A stretch of 56,349 nucleotides of DNA from Merdimmobilis hominis. GTDB lineage: Bacteria > Bacillota > Clostridia > Oscillospirales > Ruminococcaceae. The translations under genes and the position numbers were made by a program. This document shows, piece after piece, positions 36,121-44,136 of this stretch. Position 1 is the first letter of the stretch, and each line of letters opens with the position of its first letter. The DNA lies in the NCBI RefSeq assembly GCF_900104615.1, contig NZ_LT629939.1, forward strand, positions 2,010,325 through 2,066,673, read 5' to 3'. The notes under the pieces are model-generated. The model was not told the origin of the DNA and searched no databases. It saw nothing but the letters and a program-made list of their open reading frames with translations.

Positions 36121-37409
36121 GCTTTATCAGCCAAAACAAGATTTTGCCCGGGGTGTATGCCAACTTCACCGCTTCGGGCCTTCACGCCTTCACCCCTGGC
36201 CAGCGGGGCCGGGTGGCAGTGTTTGGGGTGTTCCCCTGGGGCGAGCCCAAAAAGGTGTTGGAGGTGGAGGATGTGACCCTCACCGCCAAGATGGGCTACG
36301 CCATGGAGGACAGCGCCATGCTGCCCCTGAAGCTGCTCTTCCAGAATGCCACCAAAGCCTTTGTCTACCGCCTCAATGAGGGGGTACAGGCCAGCGCCCA
36401 GCTGGTAAGCGGCCTAACCGCCAAAGCCAAATGGGGCGGCAGCCGGGGCAACGACCTGTCGGTGGCGGTCAAAGCGGACGGCGAACTGTTTGAAATCACT
36501 ACCTACCTGGCGGGCAAAGCGGTGGATGCCCAGATGGTTGCTTCCGCTGGGGACTTTCAAGAGAACGGCTGGATCACCTTGGAGGGCTCCGGCAGTTTGG
36601 GAGAGGCCAGCGTGACCCTCACCGGCGGCACCGATGGTGGGAACCCGGAGGCCGCAGACTATGAGGCCGCTCTCGCCGCCTATGAGCTCTGCGACTTCGA
36701 CGTCATCGTCTACTGCGGGGAGGACACTGGGGTAAAAGCCAAGCTGATCCCCTGGGTGAAGACCCGCCGGCAGAACGAACAGTTCATCCAGTGTGTGGTG
36801 GTGGATGAGAAAGCCGACCACGAGGGGGTTCTCTCCCTGCGGCAGGGTTTTGTAGATGAAGACGGGGTGGAAATCCCCGCCCGCATGGCTGCTTGCTGGC
36901 TGGCCGGAGCCGCCGCAGGGGCCAAGATGACCGAGAGCAACACCTATAAGGTGGTATCCGGCATGAAGGATGTGAGGCCCCGGTACACCCGCTTGATGCA
37001 GGAGACCGCAGTGCTGGACGGCCAGTGCGTCTTTGATGTGGACGCAGACGGGGTGCGGCTGGTCTATGACATCAACACCCTGACCACCTACAACAGCGAG
37101 AAGCCCAAATCCCTTCGAAAAAACAAGATCCTGCGGGTGATTGACACCAGCGCCCGGGATGTGGCCGACATACTGAAAAAGGAATTCCTGGGAAAGGTGG
37201 CCAACAGCGAAGAGGGCCGCTCCCGGGTCAAGGGCCGCTTGGCGGAGTACTTCTCCACCTTACAGGACCAGGGCAGCATTGAGAACTTTGAAGCGGCCAG
37301 CGACGTGGAGGTGCTCAAGGGCGCCGACAGCGACGCCATTGTGGTCAACTACGCCATCAGCCCGGTGGACACCGGCGATAAATTCTATCTGACTGCGGAG
37401 GTGCGATAA
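36117..37409 (+). CDS. Contractile tail sheath protein (XkdK-like)
   Basis: Forms the outer contracting tube. 430 residues: N-terminal ILPGVYANFTASG typical of Firmicute sheaths, a variable middle with a Gly-rich insertion, the ALAAYELCDFDVIVYCGED region, and the C-terminal domain with YDINTLTTYNSEKPKSLRKNKI and a final NYAISPVDTGDKFYLTAEV strand used for subunit linking. It is translationally coupled to the genes before and after (overlaps of 4 and 1 nt). Confidence 0.92.
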   Translation: MSFISQNKILPGVYANFTASGLHAFTPGQRGRVAVFGVFPWGEPKKVLEVEDVTLTAKMGYAMEDSAMLPLKLLFQNATKAFVYRLNEGVQASAQLVSGLTAKAKWGGSRGNDLSVAVKADGELFEITTYLAGKAVDAQMVASAGDFQENGWITLEGSGSLGEASVTLTGGTDGGNPEAADYEAALAAYELCDFDVIVYCGEDTGVKAKLIPWVKTRRQNEQFIQCVVVDEKADHEGVLSLRQGFVDEDGVEIPARMAACWLAGAAAGAKMTESNTYKVVSGMKDVRPRYTRLMQETAVLDGQCVFDVDADGVRLVYDINTLTTYNSEKPKSLRKNKILRVIDTSARDVADILKKEFLGKVANSEEGRSRVKGRLAEYFSTLQDQGSIENFEAASDVEVLKGADSDAIVVNYAISPVDTGDKFYLTAEVR

Positions 37410-37876
37410 TGGAATACACTCGTCTGACCGATACGGTCAACGCCCAGGAGGGCCGTGCATATATCACCAAAAACGGCAAGAACCGCCGGTTGTTTGAACT
37501 CTCCAAGCTCAGCGCCAACGTGGAAATCAAAACCAAAACCAAACAGATGCTGGGCAACCGGGTGGAACAGACCAAGCCCACCGGCATGAAGATCACCGGC
37601 AGTTTGACCGCCTACCTGATGACCAGCGACTTTATCGATTACGCCAAATCCTACAAGGAGACCGGCGTTTTGGAGCCCATCACCATCCAGACGGTGATGG
37701 AGGACCCCCAGTCCACGGTGGGCCGCAGTGAAATCCTCTTGAAAGATGTGGTTCTCTCCAAGGCGGCACTCGTCCACATCGACGACTCCACCGATGACGC
37801 CGCCACCTTTGACACCGACTTCACCGCCGGGGATTTTGAAATCCTCAGCCGGTTTGTGGAACCAGAGGTTCGATAG
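37409..37876 (+). CDS. Tail tube protein (XkdM-like)
   Basis: Forms the inner tube. 155 residues with the family pattern TVNAQEGRAYITKNGKNRRLFELSKL, then EQTKPTGMKITGSLTAYLMT and a C-terminal FDTDFTAGDFEILSRF. Its ATG overlaps the sheath stop by one base, implying coupled synthesis of sheath and tube. A 330-nt structured gap follows before the chaperone. Confidence 0.9.
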   Translation: MEYTRLTDTVNAQEGRAYITKNGKNRRLFELSKLSANVEIKTKTKQMLGNRVEQTKPTGMKITGSLTAYLMTSDFIDYAKSYKETGVLEPITIQTVMEDPQSTVGRSEILLKDVVLSKAALVHIDDSTDDAATFDTDFTAGDFEILSRFVEPEVR

Positions 37877-38206
37877 GGCTTTTAAGGCGGGGGCCTTATA
37901 ACCCCAATTCGCTAGGGCTTCCAGCCCCCGCACCCCCGGCCAGGCGCCTTTTTACACGAAAAAGGCCCTGGACCCAAAAGCGTGTTTAAGGGGGGCCGCA
38001 CAGCACGCGGCACAGCTGAAGTCCGGCCCCCCTTAAAAATCCCCCTCTGCTGGAGGGAGTGAACTTGGAAAGCACAGGGTAATCCATCTTTCCGCTGGCG
38101 CGGATGCCCTCGCGGGGGTGAACCGGATTTTTTTCTGCAATCTCCGGCGGGGCGCGGGTGGCCCGGAAAAAACAACTGCCAAATTTATGTATTAGGAGGA
38201 TGTGCA
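37877..38206 (+). other. Structured non-coding segment inside the tail operon
   Basis: No credible ORF. Three consecutive hairpins are visible: 37887-37931 (GCGGGGGC/GCCCCCGC), 37940-37971 (13 bp with one bulge, CCTTTTT/AAAAAGG core) and 37985-38037 (14 perfect bp, TTTAAGGGGGGCCG arm, 25-nt loop). The last 150 nt are less structured and end in the chaperone ribosome site AGGAGGA. None has a terminator-like T-run on the plus strand. Confidence 0.6.
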
Positions 38207-38629
38207 ATGAACAGCATTCAAGCGTTTCTAAATCCCATTCCCTTGGAACCGATTCAAACACCAGTATCCCAGCGGTATTTGGATGAGGCGGGCAACCCCA
38301 TCCTGTGGGAATTCCGCCCCATCTCCCACAAGGAAAATGAGGCCATCAACCGGCGCTGCATGCGGCGGGACAGCAAAGGCGAACACTTCGACCTCCAGGG
38401 CTATAAAGAGGGGTTGGTAGCGGCCTCTATCGTTTACCCCGACCTCTCTGACGCCGCTTTGCAGGAAGCCTTGGGCACCCAGGGCGATGAGGTGAAAACC
38501 ATGAAAGCCCTTTTGCCGGTAATGGGTGAATTCGCCGCGGCTTACCAGGCGGCATGCCAAGTCAACGGCCTGCTGGAAAGCCCCGGTGACCTGCTGGATG
38601 AAGCAAAAAACGCATCCGGCAGGGCATAA
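38207..38629 (+). CDS. Tail assembly chaperone, zero-frame product (XkdN-like, gpG-type)
   Basis: 140 residues that should bind the tape-measure protein during tail assembly. The opening FLNPIPLEPIQTPVSQRYLDEAGNPILWEFRPIS is split by family-typical Pro residues; the middle (ENEAINRRC ... YPDLSDAALQEALG) matches XkdN-like proteins. ATG 38207 follows AGGAGGA. A -1 slippery heptamer near its 3' end leads into the second reading frame. Confidence 0.85.
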   Translation: MNSIQAFLNPIPLEPIQTPVSQRYLDEAGNPILWEFRPISHKENEAINRRCMRRDSKGEHFDLQGYKEGLVAASIVYPDLSDAALQEALGTQGDEVKTMKALLPVMGEFAAAYQAACQVNGLLESPGDLLDEAKNASGRA

Positions 38630-38790
38630 AAGAGGGCAATGAATTCGGTTTTGCCCATTATGCCCTGCAGAAACTGCATATCCGGTTTGGGGAATTCGCC
38701 GCCATGAGCCGCGAGGAACGGGCGCTGACCATTGCCTCCTGCGCCATTTATTTGGAGGAGGAGAAACGGGCCCTGGCGAAACGGAACTAG
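38207..38790 (+). CDS. Tail assembly chaperone, -1 frameshift fusion (gpGT-type)
   Basis: Reading the zero frame to 38611 and then slipping back one base gives a protein of about 194 residues. The 59 added residues run RIRQGIKEGNEFGFAHYALQ onward and end in LEEEKRALAKRN at the TAG of 38788-38790. This extra domain has no separate start codon with a ribosome site, so frameshifting is its likely route of expression. In phage lambda the T domain recruits tail tube protein to the tape measure. Confidence 0.85.
38605..38668 (+). promoter_or_regulatory. Programmed -1 ribosomal frameshift signal
   Basis: Slippery heptamer A AAA AAC at 38605-38611, in phase with the zero frame; a 7-nt spacer; then a perfect 11-bp stem (38619-38629 with 38658-38668). 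Inside the loop GGGCAA at 38634 pairs with TTGCCC at 38651. This is the classic gpG/gpGT arrangement. Confidence 0.9.
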
Positions 38791-38814
38791 GGCGGGGTAA
38801 CCCGCCCTTTTCCG

Positions 38815-39033
38815 TTATTGGGGAGATGATGATTCAGATTCTGTGGATTCGGTTTCGGGGATATACGGTTTGTTATCTTCATACACCAAAAAGATTGTGC
38901 TGACAGAATCATTAGCAATGAATTGTACTATATCATTTTTTGTGATTCCATGTTTGTTTATGTAATCTTCAAGATATTTAGCATTTTTATCATCACTCAA
39001 ATGAGGTAAATAGATATGTGCAACACGGATCAT
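38815..39033 (-). CDS. Small AT-rich antisense gene inside the tail operon
   Basis: 72 residues (MIRVAHIYLPHLSDDKNAKYL at the start, Ser/Glu-rich tail ending ESSSPQ). No family recognised. ATG 39033 has AAAGGAG 8 nt upstream. Its base composition is clearly more AT-rich than its neighbours and it is opposite in strand to the operon, features of a moron (late-acquired prophage cargo gene). It may contain a small helix-strand fold; nothing suggests an enzyme. Confidence 0.65.
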   Translation of the reverse strand: MIRVAHIYLPHLSDDKNAKYLEDYINKHGITKNDIVQFIANDSVSTIFLVYEDNKPYIPETESTESESSSPQ

Positions 39034-39064
39034 AAATAAATCTCCTTTTGTTTCTATTAATTCA

Positions 39065-39093
39065 ATGATAGTATACAAGTACAGAACTTTCAA
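39065..39093 (-). promoter_or_regulatory. Promoter of the antisense gene
   Basis: Minus-strand TTGAAA, 17-nt spacer, TATCAT. It lies just in front of the tape-measure ribosome site on the other strand, so the two transcription units face away from each other. Confidence 0.65.
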
Positions 39094-39111
39094 CGAAGAA
39101 AGGAGGAAAAT

Positions 39112-40107
39112 ATGGATAGATTTCTAGGGGCGATTACCCACTGGGAAGATACCATGGAAACCGGTTTTTTGGATTACCTAAAGAGCCCAGACCTATTGAC
39201 TCCCATAACCCTGATGGCGGTGGAGCTGGACGGGATTGCTGATGATGTTAAAGGCATCCGGAACAATACACTTGGTTTCATCAACCAATACGGAGTCGAA
39301 AACAAGGCAGAAAAAAGAGAGGATAGCATTGATCTTATTTCATTGGCCAAAGACGCTATAGGATGGCTCGGTGCGATTGCAGGAGTCAAAAACAACTGGA
39401 AGGAAATAAAAAAAATAGCGATGCCATTTCTCAGGGAAATTTTTGGACCGGAAGCTGGGCGGGTGAGCGGAAACCCAGAAAGCTTTAAACAAATGGTGGA
39501 AGGGTTTACGCTGCTGCCTTCGGTCAAAGAGGGGATCAGCTCCGGCACCTTGCCCGGTTGGATTTCCGCGGTCAAGGCGGCGCTGTCGGGTTTTGGTGGA
39601 AGCATAATGGGGGCGTTATCCGCCGCCTTTACTGCCATTATACCATATTTGATGCCGTTGTTGGGGCTTGGGGCAATTCTTTTTTTGGGAAAAAAGCTTG
39701 TTGACGCCGTCATGAAATGGGCAACAGGCAAAAATTTTGATTTTTCTTTCTGGGGCATGAAAAAGAATGTCACAGAAGCCATTACGCCAAAGGTATCCAA
39801 CAGCATTAAGGAATCTCTTCCTACAGCCAGTAGAAAAATTGAGAGCATCTCCAGCCTAGCAATGGAGAAAATGAACGCCACCTCAAGGGAGTTGGGCACT
39901 GACGCATCGTTTACTGACAGAAGCGCCATGTTGGAGGTTCAACAGCCATGGAGTTCATTGCAACCGCAGGGCGACACCGTCTACCAAATCACCATGAACA
40001 ACTCCTTTGCTGTAGACCGGGAGGAAACCGCCGATTACTGCATCCGAGAGCTGTACCGCCGGATGCGGGCGGAACTGGACGGCGCTAGACTGGGGGTGGC
40101 TTACTAA
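39112..40107 (+). CDS. Short tape-measure-like protein
   Basis: Placed exactly where a tape measure belongs, after the frameshifted chaperone and before the hub genes. Only 331 residues. Regions: a helical N-terminal third, a hydrophobic Gly/Ala-rich core (about 160-200: SGFGGSIMGALSAAFTAIIP, then LMPLLGLGAILFLG), and a C-terminal tail (YQITMNNSFAVDREETADYC) that resembles the ends of PBSX-type tape measures. GC content is lower than in the flanking genes. ATG 39112 follows AGGAGG. Sequence alone cannot exclude a pore or membrane protein, but position argues for tape measure. Confidence 0.75.
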   Translation: MDRFLGAITHWEDTMETGFLDYLKSPDLLTPITLMAVELDGIADDVKGIRNNTLGFINQYGVENKAEKREDSIDLISLAKDAIGWLGAIAGVKNNWKEIKKIAMPFLREIFGPEAGRVSGNPESFKQMVEGFTLLPSVKEGISSGTLPGWISAVKAALSGFGGSIMGALSAAFTAIIPYLMPLLGLGAILFLGKKLVDAVMKWATGKNFDFSFWGMKKNVTEAITPKVSNSIKESLPTASRKIESISSLAMEKMNATSRELGTDASFTDRSAMLEVQQPWSSLQPQGDTVYQITMNNSFAVDREETADYCIRELYRRMRAELDGARLGVAY

Positions 40108-40859
40108 TGGGATACAGCCTGTTTTTAGACGGCATCCATCTGCCGGTGGGCACCGACAAATTGACGGTGCAGCACGGGATGAAATCCAGGGAATACGACG
40201 TGCTGGGCCAGGGGCGGGTGCAGACCCCGGACAGCCGGGAGCTGCGGACGGTCTCCTTCACCACCGAGTTCCCCGGCCAGGTGTACAGTTATGTGGAGGA
40301 ATCCGCCTTCCAGAGCCCAGGGAAGCTGATTGCCAAACTGCGGGCGCTCCAGGAGGAGAAAAAGCCCTTCCGGTTTGTGGCGGTGGGCGGCGATAAGCTG
40401 ACCATGCGGGTGACCTTGGAACAGATGGACACCACCGAACAAGGGGGCGAGGACGGAGACTATGAAGTCTCGATCCGGCTGAAAGAATACCGGGAATTTG
40501 GGGTGAAAACCACCGATATCCCCAGTCTGCCCCGGCCCGGAACGGTGCCGGAACCCAAGACGGTGACCCTCTCCCCCGGGGAGACGTTGCAGGATAAGCT
40601 CACCCCCTCCCAGAAGAAGGCGGTGGAAACTGGGGCAAAAACTGTCCTCGCCTTTGCCATGGGAAAGGTGATCAACCCGGCGATTGCCCCGGCGTTTGTG
40701 CCGATTCAGATTGTACCCACTGAGGTACATGACTCCGCCATTGACCTGGCCGCCGACCGAGAAAAGATGCGCCAATGGGTGGGCATTGCCAATGATGTGA
40801 AGGACAGAATCCAAAAGCTGAATCTGCCGGATGATTATGACTTTGGCAACCAGATGTAG
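40107..40859 (+). CDS. XkdP-like tail/baseplate protein, LysM part degenerate
   Basis: 250 residues. The N-terminal half (FLDGIHLPVGTDKLTVQHG ... VSFTTEFPGQ, KEYREFGVK) fits XkdP/gp53-type hub-connecting proteins. Such proteins usually end in a LysM domain; here a LysM-like opening (VTLSPGETLQDKL) leads into unrelated sequence. The start ATG shares one base with the TAA of the tape measure (TAATG). It probably links tube end and hub. Confidence 0.78.
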   Translation: MGYSLFLDGIHLPVGTDKLTVQHGMKSREYDVLGQGRVQTPDSRELRTVSFTTEFPGQVYSYVEESAFQSPGKLIAKLRALQEEKKPFRFVAVGGDKLTMRVTLEQMDTTEQGGEDGDYEVSIRLKEYREFGVKTTDIPSLPRPGTVPEPKTVTLSPGETLQDKLTPSQKKAVETGAKTVLAFAMGKVINPAIAPAFVPIQIVPTEVHDSAIDLAADREKMRQWVGIANDVKDRIQKLNLPDDYDFGNQM

Positions 40860-40870
40860 GGGGGAGTTTG

Positions 40871-41797
40871 TTGAAACTGTACATAGAATCCTCCGGAAAA
40901 GTGTTCGATTTGACCGATGCCGCCACTGGTATCACCTGGGAATCCACCTATCGGAGCGGCGCGGCCCGACTGGAAGTGACGGTGCTGGGAGGGGGATTCT
41001 CCCCTGGGGATCTGATCACCTTTGAACAGGACGGCCAGCAGGCCTTCAGCGGGCGGGTGTTCTCCATCCGGAGGGAGGGGGCGGGAACGGTGCGGCTCAC
41101 CGCCTACGACCAGCTGCGGTACCTGAAAGCCCAGGATGTCATCTTCCGCAAAGGGATGACTTTGGAAGCCTTACTGGCACAAGGGTGCATGGCGCTGGGC
41201 CTCCGGCTGGGGGAGTGCGCCTCCACCGGGTTCCCGCTGCCGGACAAGACCTTTGACAACAAAGTTTGGCTGGACGTGCTGTATGATTCCATCCAGGAAT
41301 TGAAACGGCTCACCGGGGCGGAATACTGCCTCTACGACGATTTTGGAGCCATCCGCCTCGCTCTGCTCCAGGATTTGCGGCAGCCGATCATCTTGGGGGA
41401 GGGCAGTTTGATCACCGGCTACAGCCAGGAGGAGAGCCTGGAAAATGCCGCCAACCGGATCAAGCTGGTGCAGCCGGGCAACGGGGCGCTCCTCTATGAG
41501 GACAATGCCTCCATGAAGAACTGGGGCGTTTTGCAGCACCTGGAAAAATTGGATGGTGGGGAGAATCAGGCCCAGGCCGACCAGCTGGGCAAATCGCTGC
41601 TGCAGGAGAAGAACCGAGTTGGAAAGACGTTGTCCCTCTCCTGCCTGGGCGATCTGCGGGTCCGGGGAGGACGGGGGGTGCGTGTAGTGCTGCCGGATCT
41701 CTCCCTGGACGGCTGGATGGTGGTGGATCGGGTGCGGCACACCATCCGCCATGGGGATCACACCATGGAAGTGGAGCTGGTAGGAGGTGCTCAATGA
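40871..41797 (+). CDS. XkdQ-like tail hub protein
   Basis: 308 residues, homologous in pattern to the gp27/gpD-type hub at the tip of contractile tails: LKLYIESSGKVFDLTD start, ITWESTYRSGAARLEVTVLG, a central NAANRIKLVQPGNG segment and C-terminal GGRGVRVVLPDLSLDGWMVV. Two adjacent TTG codons (40868, 40871) are possible starts; the second gives better spacing to GGGGGAG. It overlaps the next gene by 4 nt. Confidence 0.82.
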   Translation: MKLYIESSGKVFDLTDAATGITWESTYRSGAARLEVTVLGGGFSPGDLITFEQDGQQAFSGRVFSIRREGAGTVRLTAYDQLRYLKAQDVIFRKGMTLEALLAQGCMALGLRLGECASTGFPLPDKTFDNKVWLDVLYDSIQELKRLTGAEYCLYDDFGAIRLALLQDLRQPIILGEGSLITGYSQEESLENAANRIKLVQPGNGALLYEDNASMKNWGVLQHLEKLDGGENQAQADQLGKSLLQEKNRVGKTLSLSCLGDLRVRGGRGVRVVLPDLSLDGWMVVDRVRHTIRHGDHTMEVELVGGAQ

Positions 41798-42027
41798 GCA
41801 TTGTAGAACTGGTGAAAGAGATTGCGGCCGGGGTGCTGGATAACAGCGACCAACCGGCTATCCAAATCGGGGTGATGACTGGCCCCGTCGAAGTAAAACT
41901 AGAGGGTCAAAGCGGGGCCCGGGCCTGTGTGGCGGTCAAACACCCGCTGGAGTATATGCCGAAGGTAGGGGATAAGGTTGCCGTATTGCGCCATGGGCAA
42001 ACCTGTATCATTTTGGGAAAGGTGTGA
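41794..42027 (+). CDS. DUF2577 (XkdR-like) baseplate protein
   Basis: 77 residues; SIVELVKEIAAGVLDNSDQP followed by a small beta-barrel-like segment and KVGDKVAVLRHGQTCIILGKV. This small protein regularly follows XkdQ in PBSX-type tails. ATGA overlap with the hub gene. Confidence 0.83.
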   Translation: MSIVELVKEIAAGVLDNSDQPAIQIGVMTGPVEVKLEGQSGARACVAVKHPLEYMPKVGDKVAVLRHGQTCIILGKV

Positions 42028-42031
42028 TGGA

Positions 42032-42391
42032 ATGGAACCGAGTTTGACCCTTGGCCTCGACTTTGAACGTGGCCGGATTTTTGGGGAGGTAGACGGCCTG
42101 GCGGCGGTACAGCAGGCGGCAAAGCTAGCGCTGGAAACCCCGCGATTCCGGCATGTCATCTTCTCCGGGGAATACGGGAGCGAGGTGGATACCCTGCGGG
42201 GGAAGCACCGGGACTTGATCCGGGGGGAACTGGAGAGGCTCATTGCCGAGGCCCTCACCCAAGACGACCGGATTGAGGGGGTGGAGGACTTCTCTTTGGA
42301 ATTTTCCGGGGATGAAGTGATCTGCCAATTTACCGTGGTTTCCGCCGAAGGCAGCTTTACCATGGAAAGGAGAATGGAGCTTGGAGTATAA
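42032..42391 (+). CDS. DUF2634 (XkdS-like, gp25-type) baseplate wedge protein
   Basis: 119 residues; LTLGLDFERGRIFGEVDGLA then KLALETPRFRHVIFSGEYGS and IRGELERLIAEALTQDDRI, the pattern of DUF2634 proteins that act as wedge component gp25. ATG 42032 lies 4 nt after the previous stop with AAAGGTG 8 nt upstream. It overlaps the baseplate J gene by 11 nt. Confidence 0.84.
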   Translation: MEPSLTLGLDFERGRIFGEVDGLAAVQQAAKLALETPRFRHVIFSGEYGSEVDTLRGKHRDLIRGELERLIAEALTQDDRIEGVEDFSLEFSGDEVICQFTVVSAEGSFTMERRMELGV

Positions 42392-43442
42392 CGTAATTTT
42401 ACAAAGGATGCTTGCCCGGCTGCCCAGCCGGTACGACAAACGGGAGGGCAGTGTTTTGTATACCCTGCTGGCGCCGGTGGCTTGGGCCATTGCCCAGTGC
42501 CATTACATTTTGAGCTGGGCGGTGAGCCTAGTATTCCCCGATACAGCCACCGGGGATTTTTTGGACCTCTCCTGTTCCGCCTTTGGGCTGGATCGGGAGA
42601 CGGCCACCTACAGCGTGCGCAAGGTGGATTGTACCGATTCTGCCGGTGAGCCTATGGCAGTGCCGGTGGGGGCCCGCCTCGGCTTGGGGGGGATGATCTT
42701 TCAGATTGAAAAGGAGATCTCCTTCGGGGTGTACCAGGCGGTGGCCCAGACGGCGGGGTCAGCTGCCAACCTCCTATCCGGGGACTTGCTGCCCATCGAC
42801 AACATCTCCGGCCTGGGCCGGGCGGAACTGGGAGAAGTCTTAATCCCTGCCCGGGACGCCGAGACCGATGAGGAGTTCCGGGCGAGGTTTGCCCAATCGG
42901 TGCGGGAGACCCCCTATGGCGGCAACATCGCCGACTACCGGGAAAAGACGTTGACGATTGAGGGGGTGGGGGCCGCCGCTGTCTTTGGAGCTCCTTCTTT
43001 GGGAGCCGGCCAGGTGGGCATCGTCATCGCCGACGAGCAGAAGGAGCCAGCTACAACCGAACTGGTGGACAAAGTCCAAACCCTCATGGGGGTGGATGGA
43101 TCGGGGATCGCACCCATTGGCCACACCGTCACCGTGAAGTCCTGTACCAGTCTGGAAATTCCAGTGGACGCCCAGCTTTCCCTCAAAAGCGGCGCCAACC
43201 TGGATCTGGTGAAACCCTATGTGGAGGAGGCCATCCGAGATTACATCTCCTCCATTGGGTTTGAAGCCCCCACTGTCTTTTATGCCCGGTTGGTATCGGC
43301 CATCCTTACCAGCCATGAGAGCATCCTGGATGTGGGAACTGTCACCTTGGGGGGTGGGAGTGCAAACCTCGCCCTCTCCAAAACTTTTGACAGCTATCAG
43401 GTGGCCAAAACTGGCACGATCACCGTTTCGGAGGTGGTGTAA
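42381..43442 (+). CDS. Baseplate J-like protein (XkdT-like, gp6-type)
   Basis: 353 residues with the baseplate_J pattern: LARLPSRYDKREGSVLYTLL, a long beta-rich middle, the conserved RDAETDEEFRARFAQSVRET-type motif followed by PYGGNIADYRE, and C-terminal YISSIGFEAPTVFYARL. The start is TTG at 42381 inside the 3' end of the previous gene, with AGGAG-like sequence upstream. Its last base is shared with the next ATG. Confidence 0.9.
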   Translation: MEYNVILQRMLARLPSRYDKREGSVLYTLLAPVAWAIAQCHYILSWAVSLVFPDTATGDFLDLSCSAFGLDRETATYSVRKVDCTDSAGEPMAVPVGARLGLGGMIFQIEKEISFGVYQAVAQTAGSAANLLSGDLLPIDNISGLGRAELGEVLIPARDAETDEEFRARFAQSVRETPYGGNIADYREKTLTIEGVGAAAVFGAPSLGAGQVGIVIADEQKEPATTELVDKVQTLMGVDGSGIAPIGHTVTVKSCTSLEIPVDAQLSLKSGANLDLVKPYVEEAIRDYISSIGFEAPTVFYARLVSAILTSHESILDVGTVTLGGGSANLALSKTFDSYQVAKTGTITVSEVV

Positions 43443-44008
43443 TGCTGTGGTGGGATTCTCAGTCGGATTACGCGTCCTTTTTGCCCAAGATGTGGGACCA
43501 GATCGAAGAGGTGGCAGCCATTGCCCAGGCGGTCAACCCGGAGATTGACAACATCAAAGGGGAGTTGCGCCGGCTAGTGTACAATCGGTTCCCTCAGGCC
43601 GCGGATGAGGAGGGCATCGCCCGATGGGAAAAACTGCTGGGGGTCTCCTCCCCTCTCAACAGCAGCTTGAAGGCCCGCCGGGAGGCGGTGCTCGCCAAGC
43701 TGCGGACCAAACCGCCCATCAACCTGATAACCCTGAAAGAGATCATCGAAGCATATATGGGGGTAACCGTGGAGATCTACCTGGATGGCTACACCGTCAA
43801 GGTGCGGTACAGGGGAGAGAGCCGGATTGCTGACCTGGCCCCGCTGTATGCCACCGCCTATGAGACCATTCCAGCAAACCTGATCTTGGAGATTGCCTAC
43901 GTCTATGTCACCTGGGGAGAAGTGCTTTCCAAGAGTTGGGGAACCGCCAAACAGGGGAGCTGGGATCAACTGCGAAGGGGAGACAACAATGCCAGCGGGA
44001 ACCGCTAA
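43442..44008 (+). CDS. DUF2313 (XkdU / YmfQ-like, gpI-type) tail protein
   Basis: 188 residues; the family opening (WDSQSDYASFLPKMWDQI), IARWEKLLGVSS and AYMGVTVEIYLDGYTVKV fit the gpI-like protein that joins baseplate to fibre. ATG 43442 overlaps the previous stop. It is the last clearly intact tail gene; a short broken ORF follows instead of a fibre gene. Confidence 0.83.
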   Translation: MLWWDSQSDYASFLPKMWDQIEEVAAIAQAVNPEIDNIKGELRRLVYNRFPQAADEEGIARWEKLLGVSSPLNSSLKARREAVLAKLRTKPPINLITLKEIIEAYMGVTVEIYLDGYTVKVRYRGESRIADLAPLYATAYETIPANLILEIAYVYVTWGEVLSKSWGTAKQGSWDQLRRGDNNASGNR

Positions 44009-44105
44009 CTTGTATGTGGCCTTGCCTCATTATGAGTACACTGTCTGCGTGGGGTTCTCATCGACAACATGCCGGTGCTGGACAGCAGCGTCCGCCTTTT
44101 TTTAG
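43989..44105 (+). pseudogene. Short, probably broken ORF after the last tail gene
   Basis: ATG 43989 begins MPAGTANLYVALPHYEYTVC and stops after 38 codons. If one base is added in the GGGG run near 44052, the reading continues as VLIDNMPVLDSSVRLFLGWK, which looks more protein-like than the encoded cysteine-rich end. It may be the stump of a small tail or fibre-related gene lost by deletion. No family assigned. Confidence 0.35.
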
Positions 44106-44136
44106 GGTGGAAAATGCACCGTTTTGCATATTTATA

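Noticed and set aside
36117-43442. Type VI secretion system or extracellular injection system
   Set aside because: No AAA+ ATPase (ClpV or Afp15-like), no TssJLM-type membrane complex and no toxin or VgrG-PAAR pair were seen; the genes follow the PBSX/phage order.
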